In this document: piece after piece, positions 8,888 to 20,360 of the stretch | Layout: every line of letters begins with the position of its first letter | Position numbering within the stretch: position 1 is the first letter of the stretch | Source: Verrucomicrobiota bacterium | GTDB lineage: Bacteria > Verrucomicrobiota > Verrucomicrobiia > Opitutales > Opitutaceae | DNA length: 55,929 bases | NCBI GenBank assembly: GCA_023443455.1 | Contig: JAEZUE010000011.1 | Location: forward strand, 1 to 55,929 | Direction: 5' to 3' | Position numbers and translations under genes: made by a program | The notes under the pieces: generated by a model | The model's database searches: none | Told to the model about the DNA's origin: nothing | What the model saw: only the letters and a program-made list of their open reading frames with translations

Positions 8888-8908
8888 ATTCTCCTTCGGA
8901 CCGACAGA

Positions 8909-11005
8909 TCAGTGGCCGCCGTGCTCGGCGGCGTGCTGCTTCTTGCGCTCCTCGATGACGGCCTTCTCGAACTCGGCGGGCAGTTCCTGGTAGTAGGCGA
9001 ACGCCTCGGTGTGGTTGGCGCGTCCGCCGGTGAGGGCGCGCAGCACGGTGGAATATTTGGTGAGTTCCTTCTGGGGAATGGTGGCCTTGACGATCTGGAA
9101 GGCGCCGTCGCTGTCGACGCCGACGATGCGGCCGCGGCGGCTGGAGATGTCGCCCATGACCGCGCCGATGAACTCCTCGGGCACCTGCACCTCGACGTTG
9201 AAGATGGGCTCGAGCAGGCAGGGATGGGCCGCGGCGAAGGCCTCCTTGAAGGCCCAGGAGCCGGCGATCTGGAACGACACGTCGTTGGAGTCCACGGGGT
9301 GCATCTTGCCGTCGTAGAACTCGACCTTGATGTCGGTGACGTGGAAGTGGGCGAGGATGCCCTCCTGGCAGGCGGCGCGCACGCCCTTCTCGACGGAGGG
9401 CACGAAGACGCGGTCGACGTTCTGGCCGACGAGCGACTCGGTGAACTCGATACCGGCATCGCGGGCGAGCGGCTCGACGCGCATCCAGACCTCGGCGAAC
9501 TGGCCGGAGCCGCCGCTTTGTTTCTTGTGGCGGTACTTGGAGTCGGCCCGGCCGCGGATCGTCTCGCGGTAGGGGATACGCGGTTCGCCGAGGTCGACGG
9601 CGACGTTGAAGCGGCGTTTGAGGCGTTCGACGATGACCTGCAGGTGCATCTCGCCCTGGCCGGAGAGGATGTGCTGTTTGATTTCGGGGTCGTAGCGGTG
9701 GCTGAAGGTGGGGTCCTCCTCGTGGAGGGTGTTGAGGCCGGTCGCGAGTTTGTCCTCCTCGCCGCGGGCCTTGAGCAGGATGGCGGCGTGGACCTTGGGC
9801 TTGGGGTAGTCGACCTTCGGCAGCTCGAGGGCGAGGCCGGGGGCGCAGAGGGTGTTGCCGGTGTGGGTGTCGCGGAGCTTGAGCACGCAGCCGATGTCGC
9901 CGGGGCCGAGTTTGGCGACGGGGGTGCGGATCTTGCCGTTGGCGAGATGGAGCGGGCCGAGGCGTTCGGAGACCTTGCGCGAGGCGTTGTAGAGTTCCGT
10001 GTTGGAGGTGACCGTGCCGGAGTAGACGCGGAAGAAGGAGAGTTCGCCGACATGCTGTTCGGCGAGGGTCTTGAAGATGTGGACGACGGGCTCGGGGCGA
10101 TCGAGCCGCACCTCGGTCTCGTTGCCTTCGGCGTCGTGGGCGGCGACCTTCGCGCGGTCGACGGGGGAGGAGCCGTACTTGGCGATGATGTCGAGCAGGC
10201 GGGCGATGCCGATGTCCTTCTCGGCGGAGGCGGCGAAGAGGGGGACGAGGTTGCCGGATTGGATGGCGGCGTGGATACCGGCGCGCAGTTCGTCCTCGGT
10301 GAGGGTGCCGCCTTCGTCGAAGAATTTCTCCATCAGGGAGTCGTCGCTCTCGGCGATGAGCTCGATGAGTTGTTTGTGGAGGTCGCGGACCTTGTCGGCG
10401 AGGGGGCCGGAGACGGCCTGCTCGGTGAACTTGCCGGAGCCGTCGGAGGCGTAGGTGACGACTTCGCTGCGCATGACGTCGAGCAGGCTGTTGAAGCTCG
10501 GGCCGGCATTGAGGGGGATGCTCAGGGGGAAGACCTTGGTGCCGAAATGCGCGCGGGCTTCCTCGACGATCATGTCGAACTGGGTGTTCTCCCGGTCGAG
10601 GGCGTTGACGACGATCATCTTGGGCAACGCGAATTTCGTGGCGTAGTTCCACGCCTGGTCGGTGCCGACCTGCAGACCGTGGGCGCCGTGGATGACGAGC
10701 AGCGCGAAGTCGCCCACGCGCAGGGCGCCGAGCCCGTCGGCGGCGAAGTCGGCGTAGCCGGGGCAGTCGAGCAGGTTGATTTTCCGGTCGAGCCACTCGG
10801 TGTGCATGCAGGTGGTGTGCATGGACATCTGGTGCTCCTTTTCGCTGACGTGGTAGTCGGAGACGGTGGTGCCCTGGGCGATGTTGCCGACCTTCGGGAT
10901 GGCGCCGCTGCAAGCCAGCATGGCTTCGCAGAGCATGGTCTTGCCGGCGCCGTTGTGGCCGACGATGGCGCAGTTCCTGATCTCGTGCGGTGCGTACTCC
11001 TTCAT
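8909..11005 (-). CDS. Elongation factor G-like translational GTPase (EF-G2 type)
   Basis: Full-length (698 aa) EF-G family protein. The P-loop is GHNGAGKT (residues 16-23) instead of the GHVDHGKT-like form of classical EF-G; G3 is DCPGYAD; G4 is NALD, where the consensus is NKxD. Domains II-V follow, including the domain IV segment GSGQFAEVWMRVEP and the C-terminal GDISSRRGRIVG typical of EF-G domain V. The start at 11005 follows a GAGGAG. The P-loop class fits the second EF-G group found alongside canonical fusA in many bacteria, whose role in elongation or recycling varies. No ribosomal protein genes are adjacent, which also argues against the canonical str-operon copy. Confidence 0.9.
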   Translation of the reverse strand: MKEYAPHEIRNCAIVGHNGAGKTMLCEAMLACSGAIPKVGNIAQGTTVSDYHVSEKEHQMSMHTTCMHTEWLDRKINLLDCPGYADFAADGLGALRVGDFALLVIHGAHGLQVGTDQAWNYATKFALPKMIVVNALDRENTQFDMIVEEARAHFGTKVFPLSIPLNAGPSFNSLLDVMRSEVVTYASDGSGKFTEQAVSGPLADKVRDLHKQLIELIAESDDSLMEKFFDEGGTLTEDELRAGIHAAIQSGNLVPLFAASAEKDIGIARLLDIIAKYGSSPVDRAKVAAHDAEGNETEVRLDRPEPVVHIFKTLAEQHVGELSFFRVYSGTVTSNTELYNASRKVSERLGPLHLANGKIRTPVAKLGPGDIGCVLKLRDTHTGNTLCAPGLALELPKVDYPKPKVHAAILLKARGEEDKLATGLNTLHEEDPTFSHRYDPEIKQHILSGQGEMHLQVIVERLKRRFNVAVDLGEPRIPYRETIRGRADSKYRHKKQSGGSGQFAEVWMRVEPLARDAGIEFTESLVGQNVDRVFVPSVEKGVRAACQEGILAHFHVTDIKVEFYDGKMHPVDSNDVSFQIAGSWAFKEAFAAAHPCLLEPIFNVEVQVPEEFIGAVMGDISSRRGRIVGVDSDGAFQIVKATIPQKELTKYSTVLRALTGGRANHTEAFAYYQELPAEFEKAVIEERKKQHAAEHGGH

Positions 11006-11569
11006 GGAAGACTCCTCTGTTTTAGGGGTGAGAGGTTGGGGTTTGGAAATAGTCCCTCGGTACGCCGCGCACGCTCCCCGCGCGGCTATTTGGCCAACCG
11101 GGCGCAGGCCCGGACTCCTTTCTCCGCGGCGCACGCGCAAACACACGCGGAGGCGCCGGCAGCGTTGGCCATTGGGGTGTGCATGGGATGCAAACTGCGG
11201 CCGTCGCCCGACGCGCCCGGGGCAGTGGCCGAGAGGGTGTGCGAAGTGTCCGGAGTCGCAAGGACATTATCGGAAGCGGCGGGGTCATTGTAAAGAATGT
11301 GTGGATATGGTTCGGCCGGGTGGGCCGGAGGCGGATTTCCCGGGGGGAAATCCTGTTGCAGGCCGGGGTGTTCTCCGTGGGGTCCCAGAGCGGCGAGGCC
11401 GCGAGGTATGCGCCGGGCCGGGGGAGGCGGCGGGGATTTCTCCCGGTTTCCGGGGGCGCGGTTGCCCCGACCGCGGCACTACCTTGGGGGAAGTGTCGTC
11501 TCTATTTCGGGTGATTTTTCCGGAGGCAGTTTGCTTTAGTTTTTACGCGGTTCGCGCGATGTTCAGGGC
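11006..11569. other. Divergent intergenic region without a gene
   Basis: 564 bases between the divergent EF-G and HDOD genes. Frames here are short and low-complexity. No palindromic repeat of the families seen elsewhere is present. It must hold both promoters, but I cannot fix convincing -35/-10 pairs. Confidence 0.5.
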
Positions 11570-12391
11570 ATGTCCACGCTGTATCTCTGTCCCGCCGACC
11601 TGGAGGCCTACCTGCGCGATCTGCCGGTGGCGGCCGCCGTGTTGCCGCGGCTGCAGATGCTGTTGCTGAGCGACTCCTCGAGCATCGACGAGGTCGTGGA
11701 GCTGGTGCGTTTCGATCCGTCGCTGGCCACGCGCGTGATGCAGGCGGCGGGCAGCGCCTACTATGGCCGTGCGCGCGATCTCTCGAGTCTGGAGGAGGCG
11801 ATCGCCCTGCTGGGCCTACGCGAGTCGTACCGGGTGACAGCGGCGTTTGCGATGAGCCGATTCCTCAACACGCCGCTGCGCATCTATGGCATGGGCCCGG
11901 CCGAGTATTGGCGGCGCTCGTTGGCCTGCGCGCTCGTGATGGAGCTGCTCGCTCCGGCGCGGGGGTTGGATGAATGCGTGGCCTACACTGCGGGCCTGTT
12001 GCATGCGATCGGCATGGTGTTGGTCGATCGGCACCTTCGCACGGTGGGTGACCCCGGGATGCTGTTGCGCGAGCTGCCTGCCAGTCCGCTGATGCGGCAG
12101 GAGCAACGGCTTCTCGGGATGAACAACGCGCAGGTCGCCGGCTTCGTGTTGCGCAAATGGAATTTCGGCTCCGAGGTGGTGGTGCCGATCGAATACCAGA
12201 ACGAACCCGGGCGTGCGCCGGCTGCGCAAGCGCCCATGGCGAACCTGCTCGCCGAGGCGCGAGCGGTGGCGCAGGAGGTCGTCAGCACGTTGCCCGCCCC
12301 GGGAACGGCGAGTCGGTTGGCCTTCGAGGCGGGAGCGGAGCCCGGAAGTCTCGGTGCGCGGATTCTCGCGGTCGAGAGTTGGCTGCGCTGA
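11570..12391 (+). CDS. HDOD domain protein
   Basis: Soluble protein (273 aa) made of an HDOD domain, an HD-related fold found in signalling proteins. It has the LPVAAAVLPRLQMLL opening, the FDPSLATRVMQAAGSAYYG helix pair (family: I..DPaLaakvLrlaNSa.yg), the block SLEEAIALLGL, and YTAGLLHAIGMVLVDRH where HD proteins carry HD; here the pair is LLHAIG, the usual non-catalytic form. No output domain is attached. HDOD proteins relay regulatory signals in two-component or c-di-GMP networks; the partner is not evident from neighbours. Confidence 0.9.
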   Translation: MSTLYLCPADLEAYLRDLPVAAAVLPRLQMLLLSDSSSIDEVVELVRFDPSLATRVMQAAGSAYYGRARDLSSLEEAIALLGLRESYRVTAAFAMSRFLNTPLRIYGMGPAEYWRRSLACALVMELLAPARGLDECVAYTAGLLHAIGMVLVDRHLRTVGDPGMLLRELPASPLMRQEQRLLGMNNAQVAGFVLRKWNFGSEVVVPIEYQNEPGRAPAAQAPMANLLAEARAVAQEVVSTLPAPGTASRLAFEAGAEPGSLGARILAVESWLR

Positions 12392-12559
12392 GGAGCGGCA
12401 GGGTTAATCGCAACGGAAGTAATTGTCCGGCAAAAGCTTGAAGGAGGGCCGGATGAGCGGTCGCGTGGCTCGTGCGGGCAGGTGGGCCGCACAATCGGAG
12501 GGCACTTTCCATTTTCGTTTGGCCAATGTCCGGGTCCGCGGCTACACGGGGCGGACCTT

Positions 12560-14152
12560 ATGGCAAACTGGGAATACAAGGTGATCTCCAGCGGCAAGCA
12601 CGGCATGGCTTCGATGGCTGCGCTGGAGCAGCACCTGAACGATTTGGGTCAGCAGCAGTGGGAAATCATCACTTGGCATACGGCACCGGATAATCCGTTG
12701 CTGTTTTCCGGGTTGGCGCGGCGCCCCATCATGCGCGACTGGAAACCCGAGGAGATGCCGGCGGCTCAGGAAGCGGCCCGACTCGAGAAGATCGAGGGGG
12801 CGAAAGAGCGCGAGGCATGGAGGGAGACGCTCAAGGAGGAGCTCGAATTCCTCGCCGACGTCGAGGAGGTGAGCGATCCCGAGGCGGATGCCGAGGACCT
12901 GCTCGATCTGCTCCGGCAACACATGAAACGCAGCCAGCGCGGTGTCGGCCTGGTCGGCTCCGTCAGCTTCTTGGCGCGCAAGCTCGAGCAGGATGACAAC
13001 GATCTGCTCGGTGCGCTCGGCGAGCTCGGGCTCGCATTGGCGGAGGATCCGCAGGCGACGCCCGCGTCGATCCAGCATGAGGACGAAAGCTTCTGGCTGA
13101 GCAAGAATCCGCGCGGGGAAGTTTGGCTGCATTGCGGCCCGAAGGCACCGGCGCCGAAGCCCAAACCCGAGCCGCGTCCGGAGCGGCCGGAGCGGCCGGC
13201 GGCGAAGCCGCGCCCGGAGAAGCGGGTGCAGGAGGTGGCGGCCGAGGTTGCGCGGGAGGCCATGGAGCCGAAGGAGGAGACTGCGCCCGCCGAGGAGCCG
13301 TCGGCGTCCGCTCCGGCGCGTCGCGAGCCTGCGGCGCCGCGTGGTTCGGTGCCACCGCTGCCGGAGGGCGAACCGTTGCTGGCCAAGCTGCGGCCGATGA
13401 TGCGCCGCAATCGACGCGGCCGTGGTTGGTCGGGTAGTACGTCGTACCTTTCGAAGGCGTTGCGCCATTCCGAGGAGGAGCTGATGGCGGCGTTCGCGAA
13501 GCTCGGGCTCGTGCTCACCGAGGATCCGCAGGCCAAGCCGGTCTTCGTGGAACTCAACGGCTTCCTGTATTGGGTCAATCGGGGCCAGGGCGGCCAGATC
13601 TGGATCAACGCCCGCGAACAGCGGCACGGCGAGCCGGCGCATGCCTCGGGAGACGAGAACGACTCCGGCGCGGAAGCCGGTGCTCCGGCGCCTGGGCCGA
13701 GCGGGCCCGTGGGCGGGCCGGAAACCGCCTCCGTCGACGGGGAGGAACCCGAGCCCGAGAATTCCGGGCGGGAGCAGATCTCTCCGTCCGCGGAGGAGCA
13801 GGTCGGCCCGGACGATTCGGTCTTCGCGCGTATCCGACCCCACTTTACGAAGAACAAACGTGGGACCTCGTTCAGCGCGGCGCCCGGCGGCGTGGCGGAT
13901 GCGTTGGGCGTCTCCCAGGCCGACCTGATCGACGCGCTGGTCAAGGCCGGCATGGAAGTGCCGGAAAGCGAAGCCTCGAAACCGGTGTTCGCCGAGCACG
14001 CCGACGAGATCTTCTGGTTCAACCGCAACGCCAAGGATGAGCTTTGGCTCAACGCCAAGGCGAAACCGGCCCGGCGGCCGGCGACGCGAGCGAAGGCCAA
14101 GGCACCCAGTCGGGCGAAGCCGAAGGCCGACGCGGAACCGGAGACGGCCTGA
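12560..14152 (+). CDS. DUF4177-like protein with three copies of an unknown domain
   Basis: 530 aa. The N-terminus MANWEYKVISSGKHG resembles the short DUF4177 fold. Then an about 80-residue domain occurs three times, near residues 112-192, 271-353 and 420-502. Each copy has a helix with a basic RxxRG or KNKRG turn, a Gly/Ser segment, a second helix pair (LLGALGELGLAL, LMAAFAKLGLVL, LIDALVKAGMEV) and an FWL/YWV/FWF..WLNAK-like beta hairpin. The copies are separated by long Pro/Ala/Glu/Lys linkers. This looks like three winged-helix-like modules, a guess from pattern only. No catalytic residue is seen. A separate longer start (12482) is disfavoured because homology begins at MANWEY. Confidence 0.75.
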   Translation: MANWEYKVISSGKHGMASMAALEQHLNDLGQQQWEIITWHTAPDNPLLFSGLARRPIMRDWKPEEMPAAQEAARLEKIEGAKEREAWRETLKEELEFLADVEEVSDPEADAEDLLDLLRQHMKRSQRGVGLVGSVSFLARKLEQDDNDLLGALGELGLALAEDPQATPASIQHEDESFWLSKNPRGEVWLHCGPKAPAPKPKPEPRPERPERPAAKPRPEKRVQEVAAEVAREAMEPKEETAPAEEPSASAPARREPAAPRGSVPPLPEGEPLLAKLRPMMRRNRRGRGWSGSTSYLSKALRHSEEELMAAFAKLGLVLTEDPQAKPVFVELNGFLYWVNRGQGGQIWINAREQRHGEPAHASGDENDSGAEAGAPAPGPSGPVGGPETASVDGEEPEPENSGREQISPSAEEQVGPDDSVFARIRPHFTKNKRGTSFSAAPGGVADALGVSQADLIDALVKAGMEVPESEASKPVFAEHADEIFWFNRNAKDELWLNAKAKPARRPATRAKAKAPSRAKPKADAEPETA

Positions 14153-14174
14153 GCCTCGGGCCGGTGTATTGGCG

Positions 14175-14204
14175 AACGGCGGCCGGTCCAGCGGACCGGC
14201 CGTT
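14175..14204 (+). terminator. GC hairpin between convergent genes
   Basis: Perfect nine-base stem GGCCGGTCC / GGACCGGCC with loop AGC, 22 bases after the stop of the repeated-domain protein. The following bases are GTTGCTG, so the T-run is poor; a Rho-independent terminator is possible but not certain. Confidence 0.4.
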
Positions 14205-14216
14205 GCTGCGTCGGGG

Positions 14217-14488
14217 TCAGCCGAGGTCGAGCAGCGTGCGGGTACGTTGGAGACTGCGGGCCGCTTCGATCTCCACGTCGTTGAACTCGTCCCAAGGGAT
14301 GCCGGCAGCGGAGCAACGGTGGTCGGCGGGGAGAAAGAGCCCCGCCTCTCCGGGCAGGGCGGCGCCGGGGCTCTCGGCGTGAGTTGCCGCCGTTGGGCGA
14401 AGGCGGTCGCAGGCGACGATGCCGACCGGGTGCAGAATCCCCGCGAGGTAGGCGCGGTTGCGGTCGGCGCCGCGAGGGGAGCGGCCGC
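14217..14488 (-). other. Open stretch after gpsA, possible gene remnant
   Basis: An open frame ending with TGA at 14217 reads like protein (AGIPWDEFNDVEIEAA followed by RSLQRTRTLLDLG) but has no ATG, GTG or TTG start in the space after gpsA; it continues out of frame into gpsA. I do not recognise a family. It may be a decayed 3' part of a gene or a chance frame. Confidence 0.3.
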
Positions 14489-15493
14489 TCAGCTCCGATG
14501 GATCTCGGGCTTGGCGTCGCGCGACATGAGGTCGCGGACGGCCTGGCGCGGATCCTTGTCGGCGTAGAGGCTGGCGTGCACCTCGTCGACGATCGGCGTG
14601 TCCACTCCAGCGCGACGGGCGAGCTCGTAGGCGCTGCTGGCGGTTTTCACGCCCTCGGCGACAGCGAGGCCCATCTCCGCCTGGATCTCGGCGAGCTTGC
14701 GGCCCTTGCCGAGCTCTTCGCCGACATGGCGGTTGCGGCTGTGCTGGCTGGTACAGGTGACGATGAGATCGCCGATGCCGCTGAGGCCGGAGAAGGTCTC
14801 GGGCCGGCCGCCGAGGGCTTCGCCCAGGCGGGCCATCTCGACGATGCCGCGGGTCATGAGGGCGGCCTTCGTGTTGTCGCCCATGCCCATGCCGTCGAGG
14901 ATGCCGGCGGCGAGGGCGAGCACGTTCTTGAGCGAGCCGCCGAGCTCGGCGCCGACGACATCGTCGGAGGTGTAGACGCGGAAGTACTCGTTCATGAACG
15001 CCTGTTGCACGGCGAGGGCGGCCCCGGGGTCGCGGGACGCCGTCATCACCGCGGTGGGGATACGGCGGGCGACCTCCTCGGCGTGGCTCGGTCCCGAAAG
15101 GATCGCGTAGCGGACGTCGCCGAGGACTTCCTCGACGAGTTCGCTGATGCGTTTGCAGGACCCGGTCTCGATGCCCTTGGCGACATTGAGGTAGATCAGG
15201 TCGGCCGGGCGCGGAATATCGCGCAACTTGGCGAGCACGCCGCGGGTGTACTGGCTGGGCGCGGCGAGCACGACGATCTCGGCGCCGGCGACGGCGCGCG
15301 CGATGTCGTGCTCGAGCTTGAGCGAGGCGGGCAGCGCGACGCCCTTGAGGAAGCGGTCGTTGCGGCGGGTCCGCTCCATTTCCGCCACGTAGTCGGGGAA
15401 GGGGCCCCACAGAGTGACGGAGTGGTGGTTTTCGCAAAGGACCATGGCGAGGGCGGTGCCCCAGCCACCGTCGCTGAGAACGGTGATGTTCAT
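14489..15493 (-). CDS. gpsA: NAD(P)H-dependent glycerol-3-phosphate dehydrogenase
   Basis: Makes sn-glycerol 3-phosphate from dihydroxyacetone phosphate for phospholipid synthesis; cytoplasmic. 334 aa, normal length. The N-terminal dinucleotide fold shows ITVLSDGGWGTALAMVL (residues 3-19), in which the first Gly of the usual GxGxxG is Ser. Other family blocks are LSGPSHAEEVARRIPTAV, the catalytic-Lys block ELGGSLKNVLALAAG, and SGIGDLIVTCTS with the RNRHVGEELG that follows. Start at 15493. It is downstream of carB on the same strand but separated from it by a terminator, so it probably has its own promoter. Confidence 0.95.
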   Translation of the reverse strand: MNITVLSDGGWGTALAMVLCENHHSVTLWGPFPDYVAEMERTRRNDRFLKGVALPASLKLEHDIARAVAGAEIVVLAAPSQYTRGVLAKLRDIPRPADLIYLNVAKGIETGSCKRISELVEEVLGDVRYAILSGPSHAEEVARRIPTAVMTASRDPGAALAVQQAFMNEYFRVYTSDDVVGAELGGSLKNVLALAAGILDGMGMGDNTKAALMTRGIVEMARLGEALGGRPETFSGLSGIGDLIVTCTSQHSRNRHVGEELGKGRKLAEIQAEMGLAVAEGVKTASSAYELARRAGVDTPIVDEVHASLYADKDPRQAVRDLMSRDAKPEIHRS

Positions 15494-15610
15494 CGGGAAG
15501 GAGTCGTGGAGGGTAGGCCGGCGCGTGGGAGACGCGGGACGTATCGAGGGCGAGGACAGTGCGCGGAGCGGTGGGGGTGGTCCACCGGAAAAGTCGGGGC
15601 AGTGCCGGGT

Positions 15611-15644
15611 GAAAAGCAAAGGCGCCGCGGTTGGGCGGCGCCTT
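15611..15644 (-). terminator. Intrinsic terminator of carB
   Basis: Perfect ten-base stem AAGGCGCCGC / GCGGCGCCTT with a six-base loop, followed on the minus strand by TGCTTTT. It begins 24 bases after the carB stop codon. Confidence 0.85.
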
Positions 15645-15667
15645 GGGGTCGAGTGCGGATGGGCGGC

Positions 15668-18898
<3,231 letters not shown>

Positions 18899-19010
18899 GG
18901 CAAAATTTCGCGGAGCGTGAAAAGCGCCGGTGGGGGGCGCAAGCGGGAAGTCGGCCAGCGGGGCGCCGCCGACGGTCTTTCGAGGGAAAGCGGGCGAGCG
19001 GCCGGACCGC

Positions 19011-20294
19011 TCAGCCGAGTTTCGCGGCGTCGACGCCGAGGATCTTGGCGGCTTTGGCCTTGTCGCCCCCACACGCGGTCAAGACGCGTGCGATGTGGTG
19101 CTGCTCTTCGTTGGCGAGGTGGTCGGCGAGCGAGGGCAGATCCTTGGGATCCTGCAGGCGGGAGGGGAGCATGTTTGCCGAAATGGTCTTGGTCTCGGCG
19201 GCGGCGACGACGGAGGAAACGACCTGGCTCAATTCGGAAATGTTGCCGGGCCAACGGTAGGTTTTGAGTATCGCCAGCGCCGCCGGCTCGAACTCGACCT
19301 GCTTGGTGTCGAAGTTCGGGTTCGTGGCCGAGGTCGCGAAGTTTTTCAGCAGTCGAGGCAGGTCTTCGATGCGCTCGCGGAGGGGCGGGAGCATCAAGGG
19401 GAGGGCTCCGATGCGGTAGAAGAGTTCGTCGTGAAACTTGCCGAGATCGATGAGGCGCTCGAGGTCTTCGGTGCTGGTGCAGCAAAGGCGGAACCCCGCG
19501 GCGGGACCGCGCAGCACACTGACCAAGGCCTTCTGCACCGGGAGCGGCAGGGCGTTGATCTGCTCGAGCATGAGCGTGCCGCCCTTGGCTTGTTCGATCC
19601 ACTCGCCGCCTTGTCCTTGCGGGCCGACGAGGCCGTCGAGCAATTGTTGTTCGGGAATCTGGGCACAATCGAAACGCACCAGCGGGCTGTCGGGCGAATT
19701 GCTCTGATTGTGGATGAGCTCGGCGATCACTTTCTTTCCGGTGCCGGGCTCGCCGATGATCAGGACCGGGGTTTTGGATGCGGTGAGCTTCTTGATCTGG
19801 GGGCCGATCTTCTTGATCTTCTTGTTCTCGCCGACAACGAACGCCTCCAGTTGGTCGGCCGCGGACGTGTCCTCGTTGTGCGCCTGCACGTGGCTGACGG
19901 CTTGCACTTTCTTGGCGCGGGTGACGCCGAGCTTCTTGAACTCGACGCCACGCTTCAGCGCCGAGATCAACTCGTCGACTTTGAATGGTTTCTGAAGGAA
20001 ATCGAAGGCGCCGAGCTTGAGCGCGTCCAGCGCATAGGAGGTGCTCGCGTAGGCAGTCATCACCACGACGACGGCCTGGGGGTCGACCTTCTTGAGCTCC
20101 CGCAGGAGCGTGATCCCGTCCATCGGCTTCATCTGCACATCGACCAACACCAGATCGAATTTCTCGGCCTTGTATTGCGCAAGGGCCTTGTTGCCGTCGG
20201 TGGCAAACGCGGCGGTGAAGCCGATAGGCTGGATGACTGCCTCCAGCATTTCGTGGATGGAGGTCAGGTCGTCGACGATGAGGACCGATGGCAT
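19011..20294 (-). CDS. Degenerate NtrC/PilR-like response regulator
   Basis: 427 aa. The receiver domain is intact: acidic D8/D9, phospho-acceptor D52, T80 and K102. The AAA+ domain (about 155-375) keeps a Walker A-like GEPGTGKK (181-188), but its Walker B is LMLEQ where sigma-54 activators have LFLDE. The GAFTGA loop that contacts sigma-54 is absent: the equivalent stretch reads GLVGPQGQGG (221-230). The Fis-type helix-turn-helix at the C-terminus stops at AAKILGVDAAKLG, several residues short of the normal recognition-helix end. It therefore probably does not activate sigma-54 promoters in the usual way. It lies between a pilC-like gene and carB on the same strand. Confidence 0.85.
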   Translation of the reverse strand: MPSVLIVDDLTSIHEMLEAVIQPIGFTAAFATDGNKALAQYKAEKFDLVLVDVQMKPMDGITLLRELKKVDPQAVVVVMTAYASTSYALDALKLGAFDFLQKPFKVDELISALKRGVEFKKLGVTRAKKVQAVSHVQAHNEDTSAADQLEAFVVGENKKIKKIGPQIKKLTASKTPVLIIGEPGTGKKVIAELIHNQSNSPDSPLVRFDCAQIPEQQLLDGLVGPQGQGGEWIEQAKGGTLMLEQINALPLPVQKALVSVLRGPAAGFRLCCTSTEDLERLIDLGKFHDELFYRIGALPLMLPPLRERIEDLPRLLKNFATSATNPNFDTKQVEFEPAALAILKTYRWPGNISELSQVVSSVVAAAETKTISANMLPSRLQDPKDLPSLADHLANEEQHHIARVLTACGGDKAKAAKILGVDAAKLG

Positions 20295-20360
20295 GGGGAG
20301 GAAGGAAACCGGACCGGCATTCCGAGCGCAAGCTCGGGCACAGGCAATCGCGCGTGCCGG

